The notes beneath the pieces were generated by a model. That model was not told where the DNA came from. It worked only from the letters and a program-made list of their open reading frames with translations, and made no database searches. A DNA stretch of 21,196 nucleotides, taken from JAEYFP01 sp964579795 (lineage in GTDB: Bacteria > Bacillota > Clostridia > Lachnospirales > Lachnospiraceae). Below, in pieces: positions 15,100 to 21,196 of the stretch. Location: NCBI GenBank assembly GCA_964579795.1, contig CAZOHM010000044.1:1-21196 (forward strand), in the 5' to 3' direction. The translations under genes were made by a program, and so were the position numbers. The first letter of the stretch is position 1; the number at the start of each line of letters is the position of its first letter.

Positions 15100-15878
15100 T
15101 TTGCATCCTCCTTGTTTCCGTCACGAAATTTATTGAATACCTGAATGAAGTTTCTGGCTGTCTCACACTGTGGATTTGTAAAAACCTCCTGAACTGTGCC
15201 TTCTTCACGGAATTCACCGTTTTCCATAACAGCGACCCGGTCACATGCATATTTGATAACTTCAAGCTCATGTGTAATCAGTATAATCGTAAGTCCCAGC
15301 TTTTGATTGATTTTCTTAAGTAAATCAAGAACAGATATGGTAGTTTGCAAGTCTAGTGCACTCGTCGCTTCATCACTTAATAGAATTTCCGGATTATTTG
15401 CCAAGGCTCTGGCAATACCAACACGCTGCTTTTGTCCTCCCGACAATTCACCGGGATATGCAAATTTCTTCTCAGTCAACCCAACCAATTCAAGTATCTC
15501 ATCAATCCGAGTATCCATCTCTGCTTTGCTCATATGTAAAGGCTTCAGTGGAAATGCAATATTGTGATAGACATCCATCGAATCAAAAAGATTAAACTGC
15601 TGAAAAATCATTCCAATTCTGCGTCTCTCCAAGTTTAATTCCTGACGATTTAGACCAGTAATCTGTTTTCCATTGATGATAACTTCACCGCTGTCTGGCT
15701 CTTCCAGTCTATTCATACAACGAACAAGTGTGGATTTTCCTGCACCGCTGAATCCAACAATTCCAAAGATTTCTCCCTTTCCAACGGAGAAACTGATTCC
15801 CTTTAGTACTTCGACTGACTTTCTGTTATCATGGAAGGTTTTATGCAGGTTTCTGACCTCAATTGCAAATTCGCTCAT
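15096..15878 (-). CDS. metN: MetN, methionine ABC importer ATPase lacking the NIL regulatory domain
   Basis: A 260-residue ABC ATPase with Walker A GFSGAGKST, Q-loop FQQFNLF, signature LSGGQKQRVGIARAL, Walker B ILLSDEATSALD and switch ITHEL. 'DEATSALD' and neighbouring metI/metQ identify MetN. Most MetN proteins are about 340 residues and carry a C-terminal NIL/ACT-like domain that binds methionine and inhibits uptake. This one ends after the ATPase core (QVFNKFRDGNKEDAK), so transinhibition by that route should be absent. The frame starts at ATG 15878; the ribosome binding site is modest (AAAAGGA, eight bases upstream). Confidence 0.92.
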   Translation of the reverse strand: MSEFAIEVRNLHKTFHDNRKSVEVLKGISFSVGKGEIFGIVGFSGAGKSTLVRCMNRLEEPDSGEVIINGKQITGLNRQELNLERRRIGMIFQQFNLFDSMDVYHNIAFPLKPLHMSKAEMDTRIDEILELVGLTEKKFAYPGELSGGQKQRVGIARALANNPEILLSDEATSALDLQTTISVLDLLKKINQKLGLTIILITHELEVIKYACDRVAVMENGEFREEGTVQEVFTNPQCETARNFIQVFNKFRDGNKEDAK

Positions 15879-15946
15879 TTTTATGTCCTTTTCATATGCA
15901 AGATTAAAATATTATTAAATTTTCAGGTTTCGTCATTCCAGCTATC

Positions 15947-15975
15947 ATTATAATAAATAACTAATTCATTTTCTA
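15947..15975 (-). promoter_or_regulatory. Probable promoter of metNIQ
   Basis: On the minus strand TAGAAA (15975-15970) precedes a perfect TATAAT (15952-15947) with a 17-base spacer, the same pair as at the giant sensor gene. The leader of about 60 bases before metN is too short for a SAM-I riboswitch and shows none of its conserved GA-rich core, so regulation would be by a protein or not by methionine. Confidence 0.45.
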
Positions 15976-16022
15976 TATAAAATATTGGAAATTTTCATTT
16001 TAATTATTTACATGTTAATTTA

Positions 16023-16523
16023 TTACATCAACAGTAATTCCATTTCCATACACTCCCATTCTCCAATGGTCATACTGTATGTCATGGTTTCTCTTACTTT
16101 AAACCCCATTGCTTCATAACAATATCTTGCATTCTCATTATTTGTGAATACACCTAATGTAATCAAAGATGCATGCAACACATTCTTTGCATAGTCTATT
16201 GCCAGCGTTAACATTTCTTTGCACTTCCCACAGCCCCTCATTGCAGGATTAATAATTACATATCCAAAACGTACGGTACTATTATTCGTTTCACTCGGAT
16301 ATTTTATAAACAAATGACCAATCACATTATCCAGTTCATCAACAGCAGTAAGTGGAATAAACCGCTCACTATTAATTTTAGACTCATAATTTCTGTTCAA
16401 ATCGTCACCGGAAATAGGAAATTTTTCCATTCTGTCAGCAGACCATTGATATAATCCCCTCTCATCTTTTATCCAACTGCAAATAATTGCTGAGTCTTCT
16501 TTTCTATATTTTCTAAGTATCAT
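16023..16523 (-). CDS. GNAT-family N-acetyltransferase
   Basis: A 166-residue protein of typical GNAT length that starts MILRKYRKEDSAIICSW, the usual first strand and helix. The acetyl-CoA site follows in YVIINPAMRGCGKCKEML (R-G-x-G-K-x, with Cys where Gly/Ala is usual), then the motif-B pattern VFTNNENARYCYEAMGFKV. It should transfer an acetyl group from acetyl-CoA to an amine of an unknown substrate. The GRYQWSADRMEKFPIS-like region near residue 25 resembles uncharacterised RimJ/RimL-like subgroups. GGAGG precedes the ATG. The gene lies at 16023-16523, after a gap of 144 bases from metN, and seems independent. Confidence 0.85.
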   Translation of the reverse strand: MILRKYRKEDSAIICSWIKDERGLYQWSADRMEKFPISGDDLNRNYESKINSERFIPLTAVDELDNVIGHLFIKYPSETNNSTVRFGYVIINPAMRGCGKCKEMLTLAIDYAKNVLHASLITLGVFTNNENARYCYEAMGFKVRETMTYSMTIGEWECMEMELLLM

Positions 16524-16887
16524 ATTTCCTCCATAGTTCTTTTCGACAACTTAAAAACGACCCTGCTTTAATCAATCACAATCCACGTCTTCTGTGCTGC
16601 TCACAAATAATATCCAGAATCAGATCTACGGCTTTTTGTACAATAAATCAAGCTCACAGCCACAGCTTCCACATTCTTTCTTCATCTGTCTGTTAATTGT
16701 GGATATCAAAGCGGCTTTATCCTCTTTCCTTTCAATCAAAAATCCAGTTTACTCATACTATGTTATTATATCTGATTTTACATTTTTTTTAAACCTGCTA
16801 ATATTTTGCTAATATTATACTATTCACATTGTCATTTCCGACAATTTCAACTATTTTAATGATAGAAAACCGAAGGGAGGATCATCT
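16524..16887. other. Intergenic region with opposing promoters and a frameshifted Cys-rich small ORF
   Basis: No intact gene of normal size lies here. On the minus strand TTTAAA (16793-16788), 17 bases and TATAAT (16770-16765) form a promoter. Just after it ATG 16756 opens MSKLDF and stops, but one additional T in the T5 run would give a 43-residue frame ending ECGSCGCELDLLYKKP at 16626. On the plus strand TGCTAATATT occurs twice, 11 bases apart (16796-16805, 16807-16816), directly before a -10 TATACT (16816-16821) that would serve the small ORF at 16888. Confidence 0.4.
16796..16821 (+). promoter_or_regulatory. Phased direct repeat and -10 element upstream of the 36-residue ORF
   Basis: Two exact copies of TGCTAATATT start at 16796 and 16807, one helical turn apart, where a -35 would be expected. 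TATACT at 16816-16821 is a good -10. On the opposite strand the repeats read TTAGCA-N5-TTAGCA, the same hexamer and phasing as the repeats at 5278-5312. That suggests an activator-dependent promoter. Confidence 0.4.
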
Positions 16888-16998
16888 ATGGGAGTAGATG
16901 GATATGCAGTGTTAATATTTGTAGGACTTTTACTTGCTTTCTGCATGGTTATCGGTATTGTGGAAGAAAAGAAAAAGGCAGACGAAAAGAATAAATAA
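16888..16998 (+). CDS. Small single-helix membrane protein (36 residues)
   Basis: ATG 16888 is preceded by GAAGGGAGG at eight bases, one of the strongest ribosome binding sites in the window. The product is MGVDGYAV, a hydrophobic helix (about residues 7-23, LIFVGLLLAFCMVIGIV) and a charged tail EEKKKADEKNK. That is a coherent small membrane protein with its basic tail inside. A plausible promoter lies upstream and a strong hairpin terminator follows 38 bases after the stop, so it has its own transcription unit. Function is unknown; such proteins often modulate a membrane partner. Confidence 0.6.
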   Translation: MGVDGYAVLIFVGLLLAFCMVIGIVEEKKKADEKNK

Positions 16999-17036
16999 AA
17001 CAGCTGCTACACTATATTATTAATCAGTATTCAAAA

Positions 17037-17079
17037 AGAAACACAATCGTTTCATGATATGATTGTGTTTCTTCTTTTT
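17037..17079. terminator. Hairpin terminator after the 36-residue ORF
   Basis: Perfect 12-base arms AGAAACACAATC (17037-17048) and GATTGTGTTTCT (17061-17072) surround a 12-base loop and are followed on the plus strand by TCTTTTT. The opposite strand is also T-rich (TTTTTGAA), so it may act on the MFS-LuxR transcript as well. Confidence 0.75.
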
Positions 17080-17100
17080 GTTCCAACGAAAGGATGTTGT

Positions 17101-17202
17101 ATGTACTATGACGGTCTTGATACTTCTCTGCATGGTCTGTTTGTTCTTCGTATTATACTCTATCTGTGGATCAAAAATCTTTACTTCGTAACAGTAAGCT
17201 AA
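17101..17202 (+). CDS. Possible 33-residue ORF overlapping the MFS-LuxR gene end
   Basis: ATG 17101 has AAGGA six bases upstream and gives MYYDGLDTSLHG followed by a hydrophobic FVLRIILYLWI segment. A second frame from ATG 17108 gives a 27-residue hydrophobic peptide (MTVLILLCMVCLFFVLYS) but with a poorly placed site. The last 32 bases are antisense to the MFS-LuxR coding end, and no promoter is visible after the preceding terminator. This is weak support. Confidence 0.2.
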   Translation: MYYDGLDTSLHGLFVLRIILYLWIKNLYFVTVS

Positions 17203-18574
17203 TCAATTCAGCACGAGATCCAACTCCGTATTTAGAAAAAATGCTCTTCAAATGCGTCTTCACTGTATTTTCCGTCACAAAGCTTGTTTCTGAGATTTCT
17301 CGGTTACTCTTTCCTTCCAGAACCAGCTGTAGAATCTCGTTTTCTCTTTCCGTCAATGGATCTAATGGAGCAATTGCCGCCGCTGCCTTTTTTTGTGCTC
17401 CTATGGATAATTCAGAATAAGATGATAAATACACATGAGACTTCAGCAGAAACGTCAGCTGTCTGTTAAGCGGAGGCAAAATAATCAAGGTTACACATAC
17501 GACGCATAACGCTATGACTGCAATCTGTGCTTCCTGTAGACCGGCTGCTGTCACCCCCAGCCCAATTACATCACCGCATAATACACCAAATACATTCGCA
17601 GAAAGACCAATTCCGAATACCATAGTCGGATTCTTAGCATACTCAAGTATCTCGCCGATAATACTCCACCAGAACAGATCAAGAATACCACATGCGCCAA
17701 GCATCAACGTATCAATCAATACATAATCAACTGATGAACGTCTATGTATCATAAAGAATAGAAACGCAGCCATAATCATAGCCATTCCAGCATAAAGAAA
17801 TGCTGGTCTGTTCAGTCTGACTGGAAGATTGCGCATGACTATCAATGCCCCAATGTATGGAACTGCCCAATACCAGCTGGTTAAAAAAGTAAGCTGCGAA
17901 AAGCACGGATTGATAACCTGATACATCAGTCCTGAATTTATCGTAATAACTGCTACAAATAAAAACAGCACTTTCATCGGTTTACGTAAGCTTAACGACG
18001 AATGAGATGTCGGATTCATCCATCCAGTCTGCTCAGCGACCGGGAGCTTCCATATAAAAAGCATTCCAACTGCAAGACATACCATAGACATAACCAACCC
18101 GACTATGGTAGATAAATTGATTGAAATCACATTGATAACTATCATTATAAAATTTGAAATGATTAGCACATCTGCACAGGATTTGATTCGCTCATTTTTC
18201 GGTGTATATGCTTTTAAATAATATCCCCATGCTGCCACTGCACTTCCTGCAAAATATCCAGCTATCATCAATGCTATCGTATAAACACATGTCAATTCAA
18301 ATAAGAACGGCACTGTCATCAAGAAACAAATTCCCAAACTAATCAGCTTGATTTTCCTTGCAGCAATTGGAGATTTACAGAACAGACCGCAGGTAAACTG
18401 TCCAAGGAAATGTGCAGTAATCGTCATCAAAATATAGCCTGAACTGTCTATTTTCTCTGTATCCAGTATTCTATATAAAATCTGACCTTCAAAGAGAAAG
18501 GATAGTATATATGCAAACGAAACTGCAAACGCCCATATTGAAAGAGTACGATTATCTATCTTCATATGCTTCAT
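17171..18574 (-). CDS. Membrane-bound regulator: 12-helix MFS-like domain fused to LuxR-type HTH
   Basis: A 467-residue protein. Residues about 10-375 hold roughly twelve membrane helices with a long central loop (about 190-205), the layout of a major-facilitator fold. After a linker (about 376-402, SHVYLSSYSELSIGAQ then an Ala/Lys stretch) comes a LuxR/GerE helix-turn-helix at about 403-465: LTERENEILQLVLEGKSNREI, TENTVKTHLKSIFSKYGV. It probably senses a small molecule by the transporter-like part and regulates transcription from the membrane; sensing rather than transport is inferred. Such fusions are known and abundant in some gut Actinobacteria (Eggerthellaceae) and found in Clostridia. 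They usually control an adjacent enzyme or transporter, but none is intact here. The start at 18574 uses GAGGA nine bases upstream; ATG 18565 is an alternative. Confidence 0.88.
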   Translation of the reverse strand: MKHMKIDNRTLSIWAFAVSFAYILSFLFEGQILYRILDTEKIDSSGYILMTITAHFLGQFTCGLFCKSPIAARKIKLISLGICFLMTVPFLFELTCVYTIALMIAGYFAGSAVAAWGYYLKAYTPKNERIKSCADVLIISNFIMIVINVISINLSTIVGLVMSMVCLAVGMLFIWKLPVAEQTGWMNPTSHSSLSLRKPMKVLFLFVAVITINSGLMYQVINPCFSQLTFLTSWYWAVPYIGALIVMRNLPVRLNRPAFLYAGMAMIMAAFLFFMIHRRSSVDYVLIDTLMLGACGILDLFWWSIIGEILEYAKNPTMVFGIGLSANVFGVLCGDVIGLGVTAAGLQEAQIAVIALCVVCVTLIILPPLNRQLTFLLKSHVYLSSYSELSIGAQKKAAAAIAPLDPLTERENEILQLVLEGKSNREISETSFVTENTVKTHLKSIFSKYGVGSRAELISLLLRSKDF

Positions 18575-18966
18575 ATCCTTTCATCCTCTGATAAATATTC
18601 TATGGAATGGCATTTGGTCACATATTGACTTTATTCTTTAATTTATCTCAAGAAGCTATCATCGAATAAACTGCATACTTCTTTTCATTATATAAACAGG
18701 ATACTATAAGGGGAAATATTTCAGAAACCAGTTTCCAGCCTATTAACCTCTTTATGCATATTATATCAGAAGGAAATATATGTCTCAATCAAAATTTCCA
18801 GACTGAATTGTTGTTATAGAAACCAGGCTGCGTTAATTCATTCCACCAATATACACACGAAAGCACTCCAATCGTTGCGAAAGTAAGCTTTGAAAGCGGA
18901 CAATGACTTTAAATACACTCTGGGACATGAGTAGGCGTTCAAGGTTCTTTGAGATGCTTTTATTTC
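18575..18966. other. Intergenic region with an aborted ORF start
   Basis: No gene could be supported in these 392 bases. On the plus strand AGAAGGAAATAT precedes ATG 18780, which opens MSQSKFPD and stops at 18806. Further downstream, another frame reads ESTPIVAKVSFESGQ before a stop. This could be the residue of a decayed gene, divergent from the MFS-LuxR regulator, or chance. No hairpin terminator for the flavodoxin genes was seen on the minus strand. Confidence 0.3.
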
Positions 18967-19644
18967 TTATAAATCACATGGTCTCAAACCATTTTTTTTT
19001 GCTTTTATACACCAAACTCTTTCTGCTATAAAAACAAAAACTCGACATGTTAAAAATATTTGTATATTCCAATTTTCATTTAGAATATTCTCTTTTTCTT
19101 CAAATGAGTACTTCGGTTTACTCTCTAATATCATCTCGCACATTTTTCGAAAGCTCCGATATACTGGGAGTAGAATAAAACGTGCCGGGGGAATATTATC
19201 CATTATAGTAAAACTGGAACCTCCACCATATGATATTCCTTTTCCCCAGCTAAATCCTGCTTTCATACACCAATTATACATAATGTCCATAGCCATATTA
19301 TTTTCCGTACTGTAATAAAATCCACAGTTTATAATAACATACACTGTTATTGGATGATGTTTCCCTTTCTCACACATTTTATGATATGTTTGTTCTAAAC
19401 ATATCATATTTTCCATTACTTCTGCTGGCATCGTACCAAAGTAATTGGGATATGCTAATACAATAACATCATTTTCTAATATTTTTTCTAACTCTTCAGT
19501 CTGTAATGTTCTTACTAGATAGTAATGTTCTATTGTCTTTTCTAGCTTCTTTTTTCTATCCATCTGTTCTGTCAACTTATTTAATATCCATTCTGACGCT
19601 GTTATTCTGCCTCTTGGGCTTCCATTTAATAATGCAATTTTCAT
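18967..19644 (-). CDS. Flavodoxin-fold NAD(P)H-dependent oxidoreductase-like protein
   Basis: A 225-residue protein starting MKIALLNGSPRGRITASEWIL, in which LNGSPRG is the FMN-phosphate loop of the NADPH-dependent FMN reductase / flavodoxin-2 group. A second flavin loop follows in VIVLAYPNYFGTMPAEVMENM, and a third in NCGFYYSTENNMAM before SYGGGSS. The last 60 residues are longer and more basic than in the core fold. It should bind FMN and move electrons, with substrate unknown. Its ATG overlaps the upstream gene by four bases (ATGA), so the two flavoproteins are made together, probably under the MarR regulator encoded next to them. Confidence 0.82.
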   Translation of the reverse strand: MKIALLNGSPRGRITASEWILNKLTEQMDRKKKLEKTIEHYYLVRTLQTEELEKILENDVIVLAYPNYFGTMPAEVMENMICLEQTYHKMCEKGKHHPITVYVIINCGFYYSTENNMAMDIMYNWCMKAGFSWGKGISYGGGSSFTIMDNIPPARFILLPVYRSFRKMCEMILESKPKYSFEEKENILNENWNIQIFLTCRVFVFIAERVWCIKAKKNGLRPCDL

Positions 19645-20120
19645 ATTTCAATTTCCTCCTCTTTTTCGCAAAAAGTCAGTTTTAATTCTGTTGCCGAATA
19701 CTTTACTTTCAAGAATTCCGAATACTTTTCTGCAGTTAATCTTTCTTGTACGGACAATTCACCATAAAAGATCATATGAAGTTTAAAATGCTTCTGATAC
19801 CTTCTCTTATGATGCATTACTTTATTCTCTGTTACAAAGAATGGATGTGCATATCCTATAGAGCGGTCAATAACACGTTTGATATCAGGACTCACTGTTC
19901 CATAACAACATTTGCTGACAACAGTTACCGTTTCAACTTTTGCCAAGTTCTTTCCAATATTTTCATAACCATCAGGTATAATACATTTTCCTGGTGTTTT
20001 AATCCAGCATCCCCAACATCCTTTACAGTTTTGTTTCAAATTACGGGCGGTTAAAACAATATCGTCCGCTTGACACTTTATAATTTCATGTCTGTCTAAA
20101 TCATGAATCAACATGTTCAT
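19641..20120 (-). CDS. Flavodoxin-family protein with Cys-x-Gly-Cys-Trp cluster motif
   Basis: A 159-residue protein in which KQNCKGCWGCWIKTPGKCIIPD supplies closely spaced cysteines (C-x2-C-x2-C ... C) typical of flavodoxin-family and iron-sulfur flavoproteins. SKCCYGTVSPDIKRVIDRSIGY is the flavin-site helix and HHKRRYQKHFKLH a basic region. It begins directly in the fold (MNMLIHDLDRHEI) without the usual SGSPR loop, as in the subgroup that occurs paired with a second flavodoxin gene; the partner downstream supplies that loop. AGAGGA lies seven bases before the ATG. Redox activity is inferred, and the cysteines may bind a cluster or metal. Confidence 0.78.
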   Translation of the reverse strand: MNMLIHDLDRHEIIKCQADDIVLTARNLKQNCKGCWGCWIKTPGKCIIPDGYENIGKNLAKVETVTVVSKCCYGTVSPDIKRVIDRSIGYAHPFFVTENKVMHHKRRYQKHFKLHMIFYGELSVQERLTAEKYSEFLKVKYSATELKLTFCEKEEEIEI

Positions 20121-20148
20121 TTTCTAGTCCTCTTTTCTTTCTTGTATG

Positions 20149-20167
20149 GTTTATAGTGTAAACTATA
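20149..20167. promoter_or_regulatory. MarR-type operator upstream of the flavodoxin pair
   Basis: On the minus strand the sequence TATAGTTTACACTATAAAC (20167-20149) matches the core of the marR palindrome at 17 of 19 positions and contains the inverted arms TTATAGT/ACTATAA. It overlaps a TATAAA that, with TTAAAA 17 bases upstream, would be the flavodoxin promoter. Repression by the adjacent MarR protein is inferred. Confidence 0.6.
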
Positions 20168-20176
20168 AGTGGTTTT

Positions 20177-20201
20177 AAAAGGAAAGGTATTATGCCTTTC
20201 C
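20177..20201 (-). terminator. Terminator of marR
   Basis: GGAAAGG (20181-20187) and CCTTTCC (20195-20201) form a 7-base stem with a 7-base loop, followed on the minus strand by TTTT. It separates marR from the flavodoxin genes and lies just upstream of their operator, so the latter need their own promoter. Confidence 0.6.
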
Positions 20202-20226
20202 CTTTGTTATTAAATTTAATCATCTT

Positions 20227-20691
20227 TTATTTGGTATCATCTTTTTGCTCATAACCTTCGCGTAATGCATTCAGAATTTGAATAACTGCCTGATTAAAAT
20301 GCTCTACTTCTTCTGTAGAATACTGACTGATAATATGTTCCATCTTTTGAAAAATCAGCATATCTTTCTGTTGATGATTTTCGAAAGCAATTCTTCCTTT
20401 CTCACTCAAAAAAATGGGTATTTCCTTTTTGTTCGAATTACCAGGAATAAATATAATTAATTCCTTTTTTGACAGTTTGGAAATGATAACGGATATTCTT
20501 CCCTTGGTCAGTCCCATTTTCTCGCTTATTTGAATCTGCAAAATACCGGGATGCTTACCAATTAATTCCAATACATGAATCTCAGACATACAAAGTCCGG
20601 TCCCTATACCATAATCTATTGACAGTTTATTTCTTTCGCTTGCCCAATTGAGTACTCGTTCAAATGTTTCAATGACTTCCTGTGGTTTCAC
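20227..20691 (-). CDS. MarR-family transcriptional regulator
   Basis: A 154-residue winged-helix regulator of normal MarR length. The recognition region is LQIQISEKMGLTKGRISVIISKL (about residues 51-73), followed by the wing KKELIIFIPGNSNKKEIPIFLSEKG and a long C-terminal dimerisation helix. It starts at a GTG (20691) with GGAGG six bases upstream. It probably represses itself through the perfect palindrome at 20708-20740 and the downstream flavodoxin operon through a nearly identical site. The inducer is unknown; MarR proteins next to flavoproteins commonly respond to quinones, phenolics or oxidants. Confidence 0.9.
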   Translation of the reverse strand: MKPQEVIETFERVLNWASERNKLSIDYGIGTGLCMSEIHVLELIGKHPGILQIQISEKMGLTKGRISVIISKLSKKELIIFIPGNSNKKEIPIFLSEKGRIAFENHQQKDMLIFQKMEHIISQYSTEEVEHFNQAVIQILNALREGYEQKDDTK

Positions 20692-20707
20692 CTTATACCT
20701 CCAATTC

Positions 20708-20744
20708 CAAGATATAGTTTATACTATAAACTATATCTTGTCAA
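20708..20744 (-). promoter_or_regulatory. marR promoter inside a perfect 33-base palindrome
   Basis: CAAGATATAGTTTATA, one central base and its exact complement occupy 20708-20740: 16-base perfect arms. On the minus strand a perfect -35 TTGACA (20744-20739) overlaps the edge, and TAAACT (20721-20716) lies 17 bases downstream inside the palindrome (TATAAA at a 15-base spacer is the alternative). Occupied, the site would block both elements. Confidence 0.75.
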
Positions 20745-20815
20745 TCACATTCTTTAATCCTGTATATTGTTTTTCACTCTTATGTATACTAATCATTATC
20801 TTTATCGTACCGAAC

Positions 20816-20844
20816 TTGTGTTCTGTTTCGATGTATGATAGAAT
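20816..20844 (+). promoter_or_regulatory. Possible promoter of the AraC-type gene
   Basis: TTGTGT (20816-20821), 17 bases and TAGAAT (20839-20844). The -10 matches five of six, while the -35 matches only its TTG. The start would be about 65 bases before the ATG at 20917. Confidence 0.3.
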
Positions 20845-20916
20845 ATATATACCAGCAATTTTCCAAATTAATTCAAAAGATTTTATAATCAAACGCAATC
20901 CAATAAAGGAGTTCAC

Positions 20917-21196
20917 ATGCTTACCGGTCAATCCATTCAAGAATTTTATAAAACGAACCGCATCCTGTATCGGGATACAGGTTTTATGTATCTACTTCCG
21001 CATGCTTCTTTACGCAAATGGATTTCTCACTATTGCCTGACTTTTCCGTCTCCCAATATGATGTCTGAGCAATATACAATTATGCCACATGGTGCAACAA
21101 CACTGGTTTTTACTGTGGAATCCTCCATTATCAACAGTAACTTATTCGGTCCGATTACAACACCAGTAAATGTCGGACATAACATTAACACCTATA
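20917..21196 (+). CDS. AraC-family transcriptional regulator, N-terminal part (runs off the window)
   Basis: ATG 20917 has AAAGGAG five bases upstream and opens 93 codons to the window edge without a stop. The sequence has the pattern of the DUF6597-type N-terminal domain of AraC regulators: LLPHASLRKWISHYCLTFPS, then QYTIMPHGATTLVFTVESS (usually 'iPDG..eLvf') and a VNVGHN segment resembling 'vGxq'. The DNA-binding AraC helix-turn-helix pair would be downstream, outside the window, so the assignment rests on the N-terminal domain. It is transcribed divergently from marR. Confidence 0.6.
   Translation, partial: MLTGQSIQEFYKTNRILYRDTGFMYLLPHASLRKWISHYCLTFPSPNMMSEQYTIMPHGATTLVFTVESSIINSNLFGPITTPVNVGHNINTY

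Noticed and set aside
15086..15271. Minus-strand 61-codon frame within the end of metN
   Set aside because: It lies in another frame of the clear ATPase gene and its product lacks recognisable features.
15879..16022. SAM or other methionine riboswitch upstream of metN
   Set aside because: The region is very AT-rich, only about 60 bases lie between the predicted start and metN, and none of the conserved S-box helices or GA-rich motifs is present.
20731..20940. Minus-strand 69-codon frame upstream of marR
   Set aside because: It has no convincing ribosome binding site, overlaps the start of the AraC-type gene and the marR promoter, and is not protein-like.
1..21196. CRISPR array, tRNA, rRNA, transposase or phage genes
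   Set aside because: I found no regularly spaced repeats of CRISPR length, no cloverleaf-like sequence and no transposase, integrase or structural phage motifs.

Overview
The window looks like chromosome of a low-GC Gram-positive gut anaerobe of the Clostridia, most likely Lachnospiraceae. I judge this from the AT-rich sequence, strong AGGAGG-type ribosome binding sites, the clostridial protein families (BioY/BirA pair, MetNIQ with a short MetN, MFS-LuxR regulator, flavodoxin-like pairs) and the multi-PAS GGDEF/EAL style. The species cannot be named from sequence alone. No rRNA, tRNA, CRISPR array, insertion sequence or prophage was seen.

Layout. (1) 1-5152, minus strand: one giant signalling gene that runs off the left edge. 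It reads receiver - degenerate GGDEF - EAL - about eight PAS-like segments - histidine kinase H-box, so a c-di-GMP phosphodiesterase and a sensor kinase share one polypeptide. (2) 5325-7030: a birA-bioY biotin operon. Its promoter, a BirA-like operator and the terminator of the upstream gene are superimposed on about 65 bases. (3) 7008-9463: a decaying stretch with two polytopic membrane proteins of unknown function, an alpha/beta hydrolase remnant (internal deletion plus frameshift) and a cation-diffusion-facilitator remnant (N-terminus lost plus frameshift). (4) 9605-9976, plus strand: a small four-helix membrane protein with two H-x13-H pairs, resembling a minimal di-heme cytochrome b. (5) 10016-11659, minus: a probable operon of a free-standing FakA-type C-terminal domain, a family 2 glycosyltransferase and an ABM-fold protein. 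(6) 11848-13354: convergent DUF3592-like membrane protein and SAP-domain protein. (7) 13438-15878, minus: metN-metI-metQ methionine ABC importer. (8) 16023-17202: a GNAT acetyltransferase, an intergenic region with promoters and phased repeats, and one or two very small ORFs. (9) 17171-18574, minus: a 12-helix MFS-like protein fused to a LuxR helix-turn-helix. (10) 18967-21196: a MarR regulator, two overlapping flavodoxin-fold genes that share its operator, and the start of an AraC-type regulator.

Regulation stands out. Beyond the biotin operator there is a perfect 33-base palindrome over the marR promoter whose core recurs at the flavodoxin operon (17 of 19 bases), 11-base-phased TTAGCA/TTAACA direct repeats upstream of the giant sensor gene and of the 36-residue ORF, and inverted repeats over or near two other promoters. 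Where a well-spaced Shine-Dalgarno favoured an internal ATG over the first one (birA, the 212-residue membrane protein, the ABM protein, the glycosyltransferase, metQ, the cytochrome-b-like protein), the internal start is given.
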